Below are positions 1 to 12,832 of a stretch of 64,000 nucleotides of DNA, piece by piece (the stretch's first letter is position 1; every line of letters begins with the position of its first letter). A program made the translations under genes and the position numbers. The notes beneath the pieces were generated by a model, which made no database searches, had not been told where the DNA came from, and saw only the letters and a program-made list of their open reading frames with translations. This DNA comes from Cacajao melanocephalus (taxonomy: Eukaryota > Chordata > Mammalia > Primates > Pitheciidae): contig CAUYLG010076827.1 of the NCBI GenBank assembly GCA_963573385.1, positions 121,719-185,718 of the forward strand, written 5' to 3'.

Positions 1-1773
1 AAAAGTGCATCAGGAATTAAGGGCCTGGCTCCTCAGAAAGAACCGCCCCATGTCACAAAGTGCAGAGGCAGGACACCTCATGACGCCCTTCTTTCTTTTT
101 GCCTCCTCTTCAGCATTAACAGCAGTTTCAACGAAGCAGCTGTCAGCTGTAGGCGGGTGCCAGGACTCAGAGCAAACAAGCATACCCAGCAACTGGCACA
201 CACCTGGCTGGAAACTGCCTGTGAGATGCCGAGAGTTCTGCTGCCTCTGGGACAATGTTCAGCTTCTTCAGCAGCAGCACTAGCTGGCGAGACACATGAC
301 AGATTTTGTTTTTGTAAGAAAAAGCAAAATATAACTTATTTAAAGGCTTTCTGAAATCCCCTCTCTGCCCACTATGGCTGACCCTCATTTCTCTATGTGT
401 GCCTGTGGGTTTTGTTTTTAACTTCCTTCTGCATTCCTAGTCAAGAGAGCACTAAATGTTCTGAAACTGTTTCTTGGGCATTGCTTTTCTCTCTTCAGCT
501 GCACTTGGTGCTAAGACAGGAGCCATTCCCGGTGCTGGGCACATACCAGGCTCTCAGTAAACAGATGGTGAATAATTGATGCTGCAAATCCAGTTGTGAA
601 AATAGCTTCTTGTCCTCTGTAATTGTGCATACCTTTAAGGCTGCAAGCCTTCAAAACAACAATCATGGTTTGGCTTCCTGTAAACTGTCATGCTGCTGTG
701 AATTCCAAGTTCTTAATTTTATACACATTGGGAAAACTTTCCAGAACCAATGAATACACAACTTTCCCAAAGGTTATGTTTATCTTTCATACTAAACAAA
801 TGTGGTTTTCGGCAACCTACGTCTTCCACTAATTGTGCATATTGACAGATAGCTATTTATAGCCACAGATGGTAACAGAGGATAGGGACCAGTGTCCAAC
901 GTAGATGTGAAGAGGGCTGCCTGGAATGGAAAGGATGAGGCCTCCCCTGAGAATGGATTCCTGACCCATCTCATGAATGGCAGTGTCCAGAGCATGAAGA
1001 TCAATCACATTTTCCTAGCACTGTCTAGCACTATCCCTGCCCGCAAAGCCATCTCTCCGGCAAGGTCTCACTCTTGTAATATGAGTAAGGGAGGTATTAT
1101 ACCCACTTCACAGAGAGAAACTGAGGCAAATGTGGCTGCAGAGACACATGGGGGCTGCTGCTGCTGGCCATGTGGGTATCTGGGTTTTAGGTGGGTGAAG
1201 CTGTGAGGACAGGGGCACCTTGTTTCTGTGTGGTTGTTTTTCTGGTTGACCAGACTGCAGTACAATAAATATGCCTCAGAGCTCCTCCATTTCTTCAAAT
1301 GAAAAATGGGAGTAACACAATGTAGAGATTCAAATTGTCTTAAACTCTACCCTTTCTTTCTATAGGCCCTATGTTCTGACAAAGCAAAAGCAGACAAAAC
1401 TAAAGGCAGAAAAAAAAATAACAAACAAAACACAAGATAGGGTGAACAATTAATCCAAATGTGATGGCAATATTTTTTAAAGCTATTTTATTTTTAAGTA
1501 GATTTGCAGAGATGTGTAAAGTCTTATCTGCATCATTAATAAGTGACAACATTGCCATGGTGATTACTTATTTACAGAAAAGAAATAACCACAGAGAAAT
1601 CAATAACAACGCAACAAGATACAAGGGGCTGGTCAGGGACTGTGAGCCACACACGTCCCTCCACATGCAGTATAAAGTATGTTCTAATGGACAAAGAAAA
1701 ATATTGGTTTGGGGTGAAAAATAACTGAGTCCTTCTGCTAAACCCGGAAAATAAGCATTAAAATATCGTAACA
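1..1773. other. anonymous intronic sequence
   Basis: No gene or well-preserved repeat is visible. About 525-582 looks like the tail of an old L2/MIR (GTGCTGGGCACATACCAGG, then CTCAGTAAACAG). The open frames here are short and lack coding character. Confidence 0.5.
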
Positions 1774-2070
1774 GTCCGGGCATGTTGGCTCATTCCTGTA
1801 ATCCCAGAACTTTGGGAGGCTGAGGCAGGCATTTCACCTGAGGTCAGGAGTTTGAGAGCAGCCTGGCCACATGGTGAAATCCCACTTCTACTAAAAATAT
1901 AAAAATTAGCTGGGTGTGGTGGCAGGCACCTGTAATCCCCGCTACTCAGGAGGCTGAGGCAGGAGAATCACTTGAGCCCAGGAGGCAGAGGTTGCAGTGA
2001 GCTGAGATCACACCACTGCACTCCAGCCTGAGTGACAGAGCAAGACTCTGTCTAAGAAAAAAAAAAAAAA
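1774..2070 (+). repeat. Alu SINE
   Basis: This is a full-length dimeric Alu. It has the left-arm box (TGTAATCCCAGAACTTTGGG), a middle A-rich linker, the right arm starting AATTAGCTGGGTGTGG, the GAGATCACACCACTGCACTC segment, and a 14-A tail ending at 2070. Many substitutions at CpG sites indicate an older S or J type. Confidence 0.96.
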
Positions 2071-2289
2071 CCCTCATAATAAAATGGACAAAGTCATTGG
2101 TAAGATGATAAAATGTAAGAGCAGTAAAAAACATGTTTTGAGATATTTACTCACACTTTTAAGGAAATACAGCAACTCCTAGCAGGGCAAGAAGAAGTTT
2201 ACACACAAGCCCTAATATACTCATTTAAATACAAATAAAGCATTTATTTAATACACTAAAATGGACATCTATAGCTATAATAGTTAAGG

Positions 2290-2495
2290 CAATGCTTTCT
2301 ATATGTCATGTACTGTGCTAAGAATTTTATGTGTATTGAAAGTCATTAATCCCCACAAAACCTTATCTTCCACTAAGGGTAATATTATCCCCTTTTTACA
2401 AATGAGAAAACAGGCCAGAAAAATGTCATAAGGCAGTAGAGTTGGGAAGTTAATTCAGGCAGTCTGGTTCTAGAGCTCATGTCTTGCCACTATTT
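2290..2495 (-). repeat. MIR SINE
   Basis: The order of blocks matches the reverse complement of MIR: ATGTCATGTACTGTGCTAAG, a TCATTAATCC block, TTACAAATGAGAAAACAGG, and CAGGCAGTCTGGTTCTAGAG. It is diverged, as expected for a mammalian-wide SINE. Confidence 0.88.
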
Positions 2496-3329
2496 TCTTT
2501 TTGCTTACTTATCTTTTCATTTAAAAATAACTTTTTTTTTAAATTGAAAACGTACTAATTCCACCTTCCAGCCCCTACCCCATGAATCCGGGTTTTTCAT
2601 GGCCATTCACACATGGAACAAGACACAAGCTGGGTAGGGTGACGAGGTGTCTGGTTGAGCATAACCTCAGTGCAGCCCAGAGTTCCCTCCCTGTCCAGTG
2701 AGAAGGGGCCACTGTCTGAGCTGCTACGGATGGGTTAGGGAGCAGCAGCCAGGGGCCTTGGCTGAGAACTTGCTCTTGGACACCAGCACTAAACAGGTGC
2801 TGAGGAAGAAGGTACTGAGGCAGACACAAGAGGACTTAACTATTCATTCTTATCCAAATGAAATGGAAATATTATAAATATTATCATATACCTGGAAACA
2901 TTAAGATTAATATTTGCAAGAGAACACGATAAAATATATAATGGCAATCCAATTATTTTTTGATCCAAAGCTACTGCTAGATATTGGTATATCCTATTTT
3001 CCAGATCCATGCTTATCAGAGACTCCACAGTCTTCCTCTCTATAGTTTTAGTAAGCAGTTTAAAGAAGAAAGTAAACGTGATTAAATCCTCCAGAAAGGA
3101 CTGTGAAGAGAGAAATAAAAAAAATCTTAAAATTACACCAAGTTCCACAGCTATTCCAGGTTAATCTTCTATTTTCCCTTCCCTGGCCATGAGTTCAGTC
3201 TTTTCTACAATGAGCTCTGCTTCCTTTTAATGGAGGGTGATATTTAGAAACCAAGATATGGGTACTAAGGTAGCTCAGTGCTATTGTGAATGTTTCTAGG
3301 CCCTCAAAGCTGGCAGAGCTAGGAATGGA

Positions 3330-3375
<46 letters not shown>

Positions 3376-4075
3376 CTCTCTCTCTCTCTCTCTCTCACTC
3401 TTATATTTTCTATGTAAAAAACCATGAGTTTATATCAATACCTTGGATTCTAATATAACAATGAGGGTTTATTATTTATTCTCTGTTTTCCACATCTGTA
3501 ATTATATCTATAATTCCCTTCTCAAGTAGTGAGAAATCTGACTCCCATTATTTTCAATATATTTACTCTTCTGTTCAAGCTAGAATCGCTATAAGACAAT
3601 TTCAGAATTGCTCACATACACTATTATTTTAAAAATACCCTTCTGACTAGAATTCACTATTTTTTACAGTCTCTGGTAAAATTAATATACATCAAATGTC
3701 CAAATCATAATGTACATTGCCATGGGTTTTTATACGTCTGTACTCTTATAACCTGCCCCCCCCATCAAGATATAGAGCATTTCCAATGTCCTCAGGAAAT
3801 ACAAAAGTTGTCTAAGAATCATGGAGACATCAAAAGGACATAGGAGGCAGCTGGAAAGGGCTCCCAGTGGCCAAATCTGGGAAAATAAGAGGTTAAAAAA
3901 ACAAACAAACAAAAACATGATAGTAATGAATTGCAACTCACTGAATAAAATTCTATTTATTTAGATATTTACTATTTATTTAACTGAAAGTCTTTTTGAT
4001 ATTAAAACAAATTACTGAATGAATATATAAACTTGGGAGAGGAAAAGCTCTTCCTTATAAAAGAATGTCAATTAC
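2496..4075. other. intronic sequence, mostly unique
   Basis: Apart from the CA/CT microsatellite listed separately and a short AAAC run near 3897-3915, I recognise nothing. 2560-2830 is somewhat GC-richer but has no convincing exon structure. Confidence 0.45.
3331..3397. repeat. compound microsatellite (CA)n(CT)n
   Basis: About 20 uninterrupted CA units pass directly into about 13 CT units. Long pure runs of this kind are usually length-polymorphic. The tract produces artefactual open frames. Confidence 0.97.
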
Positions 4076-4528
4076 TGTATTAGGTTCTCCAGATGGACAG
4101 AATTAATAAGACATATATATATACACACACACACACACATATAAAGGGGAGTTTATTAAGTAGTATTAACTCACAAGGTCCCACAATAGGCCATCTGCAA
4201 GCTGAGGATCAAGGAAGCCAGTCTGAGTTCCAAAGCCGAAGCACTTGGAGTCCAATGTTTGAGAGCAGGAAGCATCCAGCACAGGAGACAGATGTTAGGC
4301 TGGGAGGCTAAGCCAGTCTAGCCATTTTATATTTTTCTGCCTGCTTTATATTCTACCATGTTGGCAGCTGATTAGATGGTACCCGTCCAGATTAAGTGTG
4401 GGTCTGCCTTTCCCAGCCCACTGACTCAAATGTTAATCTCCTTTGTCAACAGCTTCACAGACAGACTCACGATCTATGCTTTGCATCCTTCAATCCAATC
4501 AAGTTGACAATCAGTATTAACCACCGCA
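4076..4528 (+). mobile_element. solo LTR, MaLR-like
   Basis: The segment begins TGTATTAGGTTCTCCAG and ends near AACCACCGCA. It has the familiar blocks TCAAATGTTAATCTCC and TCCAATCAAGTTGAC. The flanking pentamers ATTAC (4071-4075) and ATGAC (4529-4533) match at four of five positions, fitting a decayed 5-bp target duplication. A TA/CA microsatellite has grown at 4111-4140. I am sure it is a dispersed repeat, less sure of the family name. Confidence 0.72.
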
Positions 4529-5659
4529 ATGACAAATACCTCACAGATAACATTAATGGATGCTAAAACCAGTGAAAGAATGTGATGAGACTCGATTGTT
4601 TTAAAGTACCACTCCATAAATAACTTACTTATGTGTAAAGGGGAAAAGGGAAAGACTGTGGTAGAGAAACATGGTGTCCATCACCTTAACCTAATGGTCA
4701 AAGCTCTCACCACCAATATAGGGGCAAACTGACATAATGCACCTCCTGACAAAATGCATTGAAAGGACAAAGCAGCACTTCTGTGGTATTCCCCTAAAAA
4801 TGCACAATCTGAAGCCAATAAATAGTATAAAACAGAAAGAAATATAATTCTGTGTCATGAGGAAGCGTCTGACAATTCAAATGGAAGCCCATTCTACTAT
4901 ATAATTGACCTGTAATCTTCAAAAATATCATGATTAACTAACACAAAGAAAGGCTGAGAAACTACTTTAGATTCAAGGAGACCAAAGAGCTATGACAACA
5001 AAATACAACGTATAAAACTGTATTGAATCGTGGACCAGGAAGAAAATAGCAATAAAGGATACTATTGTAAGAGCTGACAAAATTTGAATATGGGCTTTGG
5101 ATTAGACATTGAATCAACAGGAAATTTCCTGACATATATTGACTTTACTGTGATTATGTAAGAAAAAGTTATTGGTCTTAGAAAATACATAATCCATTTA
5201 GGAGAAGAGAGATGTGTCTCCTATTTGCTCTCAAATATTATTGACTTGCGGGGTGGAGGTACAGATACACGGCCGATCCTCATGATGCCCAAATTCTGTG
5301 TTTACTAATTCATCTACTTGTGAATACTTATTTGTAAACCCCAAATCATTATTTGCCATGCTCCATGCAGGAGCGAAAATTTTGAGAAACAGAACACACA
5401 TGTTCCCAGCTGACACTGAACAAGGTGATGGTCTGTGGTCTGCATTCTTATTTTATTTCGATTAAGTGACACATTGTTTGGAATTTTGTGCTTTATGTTG
5501 GTGGTTTCACTGTTTAAAATGACCTCCAAGCATAGTGCTGAAGTACTCTCCGGTGTCCCTTAGCCCAGGAAAGCTGTGATGTGTCTTATGGAGAAAATAC
5601 TTGTGTTTGAGTTATAGTGCTGTTGGTCAACAGTTCAATGTCAATGAACCAACAACATA
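4529..5659. other. unique intronic sequence
   Basis: This is AT-rich and I recognise no repeat family or exon in it. Confidence 0.45.
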
Positions 5660-5894
5660 CAGCTGATCCTCCAATAACATGGGTTTGAACTTCACTGGTC
5701 CACTTATACGTGGATTTTTTTTCAATCAAACATAAATGGAAAATATAGTATTCTCTTGATCCTAGAATACAGAAGCTGACATTTTTTTGTATATGCAGGT
5801 TCCACAGGGTCAAGTATGGGACTTGAGTATGTGCAGGTTTCAGTATCTGCAGGGGATCTTGGAACCAATCCTCTGAGCATACTGAGGAACAACT
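5660..5894 (+). mobile_element. Tigger-like DNA transposon remnant (TcMar type)
   Basis: The element starts CAG and ends CTG, and is flanked on both sides by TA, the mariner/Tigger target duplication. Internal blocks AACATGGGTTTGAACT, GGTCCACTTATACGTGGA, GGGACTTGAGTATGTGCAG and GGAACCAATCC are characteristic of short nonautonomous Tigger relatives. It has no coding capacity. Confidence 0.86.
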
Positions 5895-6438
5895 GTAATT
5901 TAAATAAAGTACCACTAAACAGAAACACACATAAAACAAGGTTAATCATTAACTGATTTGATGAAAAGGTGATCAGAAACTCCCAGAAACCAATCCTGCA
6001 TTTCTTCTAAGAATTACAGCTCAGTATTCAGTGTTCAACGTAAGTTTAAGAACATATTTACTGCAAATAATGAGAATCTACTATACACACACGCACACAC
6101 AAAATCTGAGTAAAGGGTATTTTTTCACTGCAACAAAGTTATTTCTTTTACACATTCTGCATAATTATTTAACCACTCTGTTCCTGAGGGGGGCGTACGG
6201 TGTTTTCAACCTTCTACTATAATAAATATGAGTGCTCCATACATTAGACCTGTTTTTCGTAAAAGACTCTCCTAGTGATTTTAATAAAGTAGCTGAGAAG
6301 CACATGCAATTAGCACATTCACCACTTAAATATAAATGCTGCTGTTGAAGTATTCCTTGGAAAAAGTTTGCCAGCCTTTACTGTATAGCAGGCTAAACAT
6401 TTCTCCTATTTTCACCATTATTTTGGTGAGCAAATGAT

Positions 6439-6500
6439 TTAAGTCATAGACTATAAACTATTAAGTCATAGACTACAGTACCATGATTTAAGTCATAGAC
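6439..6500 (+). repeat. short tandem triplication
   Basis: TTAAGTCATAGAC occurs at 6439-6451, 6461-6473 and 6488-6500. The first and third copies share the longer context ATGATTTAAGTCATAGAC, so this is a local duplication with an unequal middle unit. Confidence 0.9.
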
Positions 6501-7003
6501 CACAGAAAATACACTTTAACTGAAAATGTTCTACTTCACTTAGATTGTTCACTAAATATTACTGAATAGTTATAAGACCCAGACACTGTGCATGTGATAG
6601 AGAGAAAACCAGTGCTGGGCCCTGAATATACAAGGAATGCAATGTGATCCACTATCTTTAAGATCTCTCATGCCCAGAAGCAGAGAGAGAACTCCCATGC
6701 CTGGAAAGTGCTGTAACTAAGCCCAACATAAAGAAGGCACTTAAATGTTGTCGGATGTTTGTTGAATAAACAAAGGCAATGGAAACAATAAGGTAAAGGG
6801 GTGTAGGGACGAGGGGATGAAAGATGGATAGACTATCTGAATGTGGCCTAAAGGAGAAGCAGTGGCGCACAGGAGTCAGAAGACCAGGGTTGCAGATCCA
6901 GTTCACCCGAATCAGCTCTAGACTCTAAATTCCCACTGCTTTCACTATAATATGGTGGTAATAATAACACCTACACCATTCAGCTGGGAGTAAATAAAAT
7001 TGT

Positions 7004-7044
7004 ACACACATGCATGTGTATATATGCACGTGTGTGTGTGTGTC
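7004..7044. repeat. AC/TG microsatellite
   Basis: An interrupted ACACAC...TGTGTG tract has short self-complementary halves (ACACACATGCATGTGT). Confidence 0.85.
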
Positions 7045-7930
7045 AATAAAAGATAGGAACAAGCGAAAGAGAGGGCTGGCTGGCTAAAGCCCATTTCTTG
7101 GCTCATGGTAAGTACTTAATAAAAGTAGCCTATTGTTTTCAATGAGAGAAATGGAGTGAGGAGGGTGTTTTGTAAGAGGAGTAATTGAACAGAGGCATGG
7201 CTGTAATCTCAGTGAGGGAAGGGACTATGTCTTGGTCATAAACTCAGTGGCTGAGCACAGAGTCTGGATCACAATAGAGACTCAACAAAGAGCTATTGAA
7301 TCAATAAATAAATTTCTACTGACTTCCGAAAATAGAAGTCCAATGTGACTGCGAAAAAGACGGTATAAGGGAGCAGGGGTGAGACAGACTGGATAGGAAG
7401 AAACATTTAGTGAATAAATAGTTTCAATATTGTGCTAAGAAATTCAAGATGTATTCCTTAAGTAATGAGGAACTACTGAAACAAGACAATATTAAATGAT
7501 TAACACAAGACAGCACCATGATATGTGGATGATGGCCAGAAATAGGAAGAGTCAAGTTAGAGGAACCAGTCTGTTGGTTATTACTATAGTGTTGCTTAGA
7601 AGTACTCAAACTTTAAGGTACAGAAGAATCACCGGGAGCATTTTAAGAAATAGATTTCTTGATTCCAACCCCAAAGATTTTGATTGAGTGGATCTAGGAT
7701 GGATAGAGACACCCTGAAAAAAATCAAAAGTGGAGAAGACAAAAGATGAGGGATTTCATATCAGATGGCCTAAGTTTTCTTCCTGGGATAAAATGAGGCT
7801 ACCTATTGAGAGACTGGTGTGGTGAGGTGGGCAAGGAGGCTGTGGCAGAAACCTAGAACTCTCAAGACGAGATGGTATATTTGCATGGGAGGCAATCATC
7901 TATCTCTTTCTTACTTTTTTTTTTAGGCAT

Positions 7931-8341
7931 TGATATAGTTTTGATATTTATCCCTGCCCAAATCTCATGCTGAATTGCAATCCCCAGTGTTGCAGGTGGG
8001 TCCTGGTGGGAGGTGTTTGGATCATGGGGGTGGATCCTTCATGGCTTGGTGCTGTCTTGTAAAAGTGAGTGTGTGCTTGTGAAATCTGGTCATGTAAAAG
8101 TGCATGGCAGCCAGCTCTTTCTCTCACCTGCTCTTGCTTTCACCATAGGACATGTCTGCTGCCCCTTCACCTTCCGCCATGGTTGTAAGCCTCCGGAGGC
8201 TTCCTCCTGAGAAGGCAAGCAGATGCCAGCACCATGCTTCCCATATACCCAGCACAACCATGAGCCAATTAAACCCCTTTTCTCTATAAAATTACCCAGT
8301 CTCAGATATTTCTTTATAGCAACGCAAGAATGACTAATACA
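7931..8341 (-). mobile_element. MST/THE1-type solo LTR (ERVL-MaLR)
   Basis: On the minus strand the LTR starts TGTATTAGTC and ends near TATCA, the MST/THE1 ends. The plus strand shows CCAAATCTCATGCTGAATTG and TGGGAGGTGTTTGGATCATG. It is flanked by a perfect 5-bp duplication, GGCAT at 7926-7930 and 8342-8346, so it is a solo LTR left by recombination of a provirus. Confidence 0.92.
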
Positions 8342-8346
8342 GGCAT

Positions 8347-10868
8347 GTTCAACATGAAAACAACATGTCCAAACAAGGAAAAGAGAAGTTTGGAGGCTGA
8401 TATAAGATAGGGGCCTGACCAAACAGGCTGGCAGAAATGAAAGGATCAGGGAGCTGAGGGTGCAGGTAAGAGGACAGCGCACACAGGTGACTGTGGGCTC
8501 AGTCTGGGCTTGATGGCACAGGAAGTGAGGCTTGAGGTTGTCTAACAGCAGACTGGCAAGCAAGAGATGAGGTAAAGGGGGAGCCCAAGAGAGGGACCGG
8601 TGGAAATGGGGGGAAGGGAGAGAAGAGAAGACTGTGGGATGAGAGGAAATTTCTGATAAACAAATGGTGGTTAGGGATGCAGGTGTCACTGTGAAGGTCT
8701 GTCAAGTCAGAAGGAAATGCTTTATTACTAGTTTACAGAAGGTTGAGTCACTGGGGCACTTGGGCATTGCCTCTAGGATGGTGGAGAGAACCCTAGACAG
8801 GTGCTAGAGCCACTGGATGACACAGAAGGATGATCAGGAGACGACAGGTGATAGTGAGAAGCAGAGGGCTTGTGATTCAGAAAGTCACCTCTGAAAAGGT
8901 CAACTTGAATTCCGATGAAGGTCCTAGCTGTGCTTTCTTTTCAACCGCTGATGCTTCAGTAAGTAGGATTCTCCATGGTGAGACTTTCTTTTTTATATGA
9001 TTTAATATTATCTTTTCCACTAAATTGTCGATTATTATTTAATAGCTAAGTAACCATCTAAATCAATTTAAAATGAAGGTTTTACACCCATATGTCATAG
9101 AAGAGGCATGAATTAAGTTAGACCAAAATGAAATTGACATCTGCTGATATTCATGCAGGCCCACTGTGCATAGTTTTACACGTCTATAGGCTCTCCTCTG
9201 ATTACAATACTACTAATTAGTCAATAAATAACGTTTGAAGCTCTACCTCATTTGTTCAGCATACAAGTTCAATTTACATACTAATGGCTGCATATCTGCC
9301 TTTAATAGATGCAGCATGTAGAAGTATACTAAATGAATAACCGCTTGAGTGAAAAGTTACCATGTCTTCATGAAAAATTTGAAAATGAAACAATCAGTGA
9401 ATCTATTTATTTCTTCTATACTAGGAAATAAAGCTAATCCCAGGATGAGATGAAAAATGGAAATTATTTCAGAGTGGCACACTAATGGAAGTGGCTCAGT
9501 GATTCTTCCACAAAGAAATGTGCAGAACCTGACCGATCAGGCTTGGCTTCTGTGGTTTGAAGCTGGAAACGTGTATACAGCTGTGGTGACAGTGCAGATG
9601 TACCCCTGTTTCCAGGGGTCTGCCAAAAGCTTTTCTTGTTCCAGTTCCAGAATCTATTAAACAATCAGGTTCTCCCCGTTGGCAATCATGTTGCGGTTCT
9701 GCACCCAGAGGCGTCTCTTTTTGAGATTGAAATAACCTATTAACAGAGTGTTTTCTATTCTCTCTTTTTTCTTTAAAAAGGTTAAATGGCATAATACAAT
9801 TTTCTGTGCAGCAGGTGTGTAGTTAACAAGGTGCTAATTGGGAAACTGGGTGAGAATAATAAGAAACTCACACAAAACTGGAAATCTGAATCATGTGGGA
9901 AGAGGGCAACTGAATTACCTTACAAGAGGCAAAAATTATGGTAATACAATATTAAAGATGCAAATTTAAGCCCAGAAGAGGGAAATAAAGAGAAGATGTT
10001 GTGGTTTTTATCATTGCACCAGAATGCAAAGGGCACACCATAATATTCAAGATTGTCAAAACTTAAAACAAATAATGCAAGTCAACTTTCAATATCATCC
10101 TCTCTTCTCATTTCCTCACATTTCCACCAAAATAAACACATTAAGAAGATGTTCCAACTATTCAAATCTAGATAGCACTTTCTAGATAGAATATTTTATT
10201 CTATTTTTTTCTTTCACTTTTCAATCCTTGGTCAAGGAAGAAATATTTTCTGCGTAACCTGCAGAAACATTTGGGAGAAGAGCCCTCCAAAAGCTTAATA
10301 TGGCTGTGATTAAAAAAAAATAATAATGTGAGTTTGGCTTTTGCCGATGACTAGCATTTCCATAACCAGTCCTTAAGCAAGGTTCAAAAATTGAAGAATC
10401 TTTAAAGGGTCTGGCAAGCTGGGCAGGCAGGGAAGAAAAACTGTACGCCTGACCCTGCTATCTTTCTTCTGCCTTTCTCCCTGACCCCTGTTAATGCAGT
10501 CCTCTTTTCTGGAGGAGGCTTTCCCTTATCTTACCTGCTGCCCTTTGCACTCTGTCCTCTTGACAGCTATTCTCAAGCACCAACCCATGCCAGTGCTTGT
10601 TTGGCAACTACCTCTCCCCCATTACAATCTGCCCTGACTTTACCTCCCCTGGACGATCCTCTCTTAAAGGGCTCAGCTCTGACACATCCCCCACAATAAA
10701 CACCCCTGTCCCAATTTCTCACTTCTGCCTTGGCCTGAGTTGTCACTTGGGCCAGCCATACCTAAGACCATGTGCTCAACTGAAGATCTGACTATGCCAA
10801 TTAGAACAAACAAAACAAAGACAATGACCACTACCACCACCACAACGAAGTTGTTTAAATTTATGTTT
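8347..10868. other. unique intronic sequence
   Basis: No gene was found. 8360-8900 is purine-rich (GGGAGCTGAGGG-like) and 9450-9720 is GC-richer with a 67-codon open frame, but neither shows family similarity or a paired set of splice sites that I would defend. 10440-10790 is pyrimidine-rich and could be a very old LTR. Confidence 0.4.
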
Positions 10869-10878
10869 TTATATTCCT

Positions 10879-11158
10879 GGCCAAATACAGTGGCTCATTC
10901 CTGTAATCCCAGCACTTTGTGAAGACAAGGAGGGTTGATTGCTTGAGCTCAGCATGGGCAATGTGGCGAAACCCTACCTCCACAAAAACTACAAAAATTA
11001 GCCAGGCATGGGGGCATATGCCTATAGTCCCAGCTACTCCAGAGGCTGAGGTGGGAGGATTGACCACGCTCAGCTGGTCAAGGATGCAGTGAGCCATGAT
11101 TGCACCACTGGACTCCAGCCTGGGCAACAGAGTGAGACACTGTCTCAAAAAAAAAAAA
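10879..11158 (+). repeat. Alu SINE (J-like) with target duplication
   Basis: This dimeric Alu has older-type diagnostic wording (TTGCTTGAGCTCAGC, AACTACAAAAATTAGCC). It is flanked by TTATATTCCT at 10869-10878 and 11159-11168, a perfect 10-bp target duplication. Confidence 0.96.
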
Positions 11159-11569
11159 TTATATTCCTATATTCGTTTGGCCAAAATTGAACTCATCATC
11201 TTCTTCTCTAGACCTGTTTTTTCTCCCATTTCTCATCCACATAGCTCCCAAGGCAGAAACCTGGGAACCATTTTGTTTCTGGCTCATGTTTACCTACTGT
11301 GATTAAACACCCACTTTGCCCAGGTCAATGCCAATTTGCACCTGGATATGCAGCACAGTTATTAACAGTGCCCCTGTAAGTCTCAAAGGCTGCCGGACCC
11401 CAATTTAGGTGGTAAGCCATATGGTCACTGTGCCTCTGCCCCATATCAGGAGCCAAGATCTTTCAATGTTGTCTCCTTAGATTTCCTGAGCCCAACCCTA
11501 TCTTCTAGTCTCTCTGCTACTGCCCTACACGATATCATTTCTTCTGTGCTGGGCCTTGAGTGGATTCCT

Positions 11570-12005
11570 AGCCTCATGGCCCCAGTCTATCCTCCATCCT
11601 ATCAACACTGGGATCTGTCTAAAATAGAAATCCGATCACGAAATTGGGTGTCTTGCTAATGGCCTTACAGAAACAATTCAAAGCCTAAGCTTTGCGAGCT
11701 AAGTTTGCTGTTGTCAGCATTCCCCACCCTAACTCAGCACACTCTGCTATAAACATCCTACACTGAACCACTGACTAGGCTGTGTCATGCCTCCAGGCCT
11801 TTGCTCACACTTCTGTTTCCTTCCCATTATTGGATTGAATGTCTGTCCCTCAGTGCAGACTCCTCAGGCCTCACTACCTTTGTCATGCCCCTGCCTCTCT
11901 AGTGTGTGAGCTATCTGAGGGCAGGAAACTATACTCCCTGTGTCCCCAGGGTCAAGCACAGTGCCCGGCACGAGAGCAGATGCTCAGAAATGTTTTATGA
12001 ATAAT
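11570..12005 (+). repeat. L2 LINE 3' end
   Basis: Blocks in L2 order are ATCCGATCACGAAATTGGGTG, CCAGGCCTTTGCTCACACTT, GAGGGCAGGAAACTA, CACAGTGCCCGGCAC and the AATGTTTTATGAATAATTAA end. Sequence from about 11215 may be the more diverged upstream part. Confidence 0.8.
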
Positions 12006-12484
12006 TAATAATGCTCTTGTGTTTGGAATAAATCCTGTCAAATGTCACATGCATCAACAATAGTTTCAATAAACAGCTGAGAAATCACTCCCATTGCGGA
12101 TTTAATGCAGCCTGGGACCACTTACTATGTTGACAGTCGAACGTGAATCAGAGCCTCATATTAAAAGAGTGACAAGAGACAGAGTGAAAGAAAATGTCAC
12201 ATAGAAAAAGACAATAAGAGAAACAGACAAAAATGGGGAAGGGCAGAGGCAGACAGACCAGACAGAAGCAGAGGGAGAGGCTTGCACTCTGCACTGTTCG
12301 CATAATCACAAGTCAACAGAGAAATCGTCATCATCTCTTTTCACAACAATTTTTTTTAAGCTGGCAAAATTAAGTCAAGATGAATGTCAGGAGTAACAAT
12401 GCAATCCAAGGTACACAGCAGAAGAGATAGGGAAATCCTACTCACTTTCATAGCATCATAGAATAAGCAGTGGCCTTTGAGAGT

Positions 12485-12605
12485 ATCTGAACTTATTTTA
12501 CCAGTGAGAAAATGTAGAATGTAGTGACAGAATGGTTAGGTGAGTGATCCAGGGAAAAATAGCTAGCAACTGGCTAAATAATTCCAAGGCTTCTAAATCT
12601 CAGAT
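12485..12605 (-). repeat. MIR SINE fragment
   Basis: TTTTACCAGTGAGAAAATG, GTGATCCAGGG and AGCTAGCAACTGGC follow the reverse-strand MIR order. It is diverged. Confidence 0.6.
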
Positions 12606-12832
12606 CTCTTCTTTCTCATCATACACTCAAAGATGATGTTGGGGGTGGGTTTGATTGTATGTTATATATATGCATAAACATGAGCAAAATTTAAAAGACT
12701 CTTAGAATCAACTTTTTATCCTCCATCTACTGTCTGAACATCAGGAACCTTATCATGTAGGACCTAGGGTGATGACACCAGGCTATACTCAACCAATAGA
12801 TATGTATCTAGAAGAGTAACGGTCAGACAAAG

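Larger units (their letters stand above)
5895..7930. other. intronic sequence with small repeats
   Basis: This is mostly anonymous. It contains the triplicated motif at 6439-6500, a TG tract at 7004-7044, L2/MIR-like tails near 7200-7320 (CTCAACAAAGAGCTATTGAAT), and a MER20-like stretch at about 7595-7700 (CAGAAGAATCACCGGGAGC). Confidence 0.45.

Noticed and set aside
3195..3425. Frame with repeated Arg-Glu and Cys-Val residues
   Set aside because: Artefact of the CA/CT microsatellite.
8090..8689. 199-codon minus-strand open frame, the longest in the window
   Set aside because: Part of it lies in the MST LTR and the rest is low-complexity Ser/Pro/Leu-rich translation of purine-rich DNA. No protein family resembles it.
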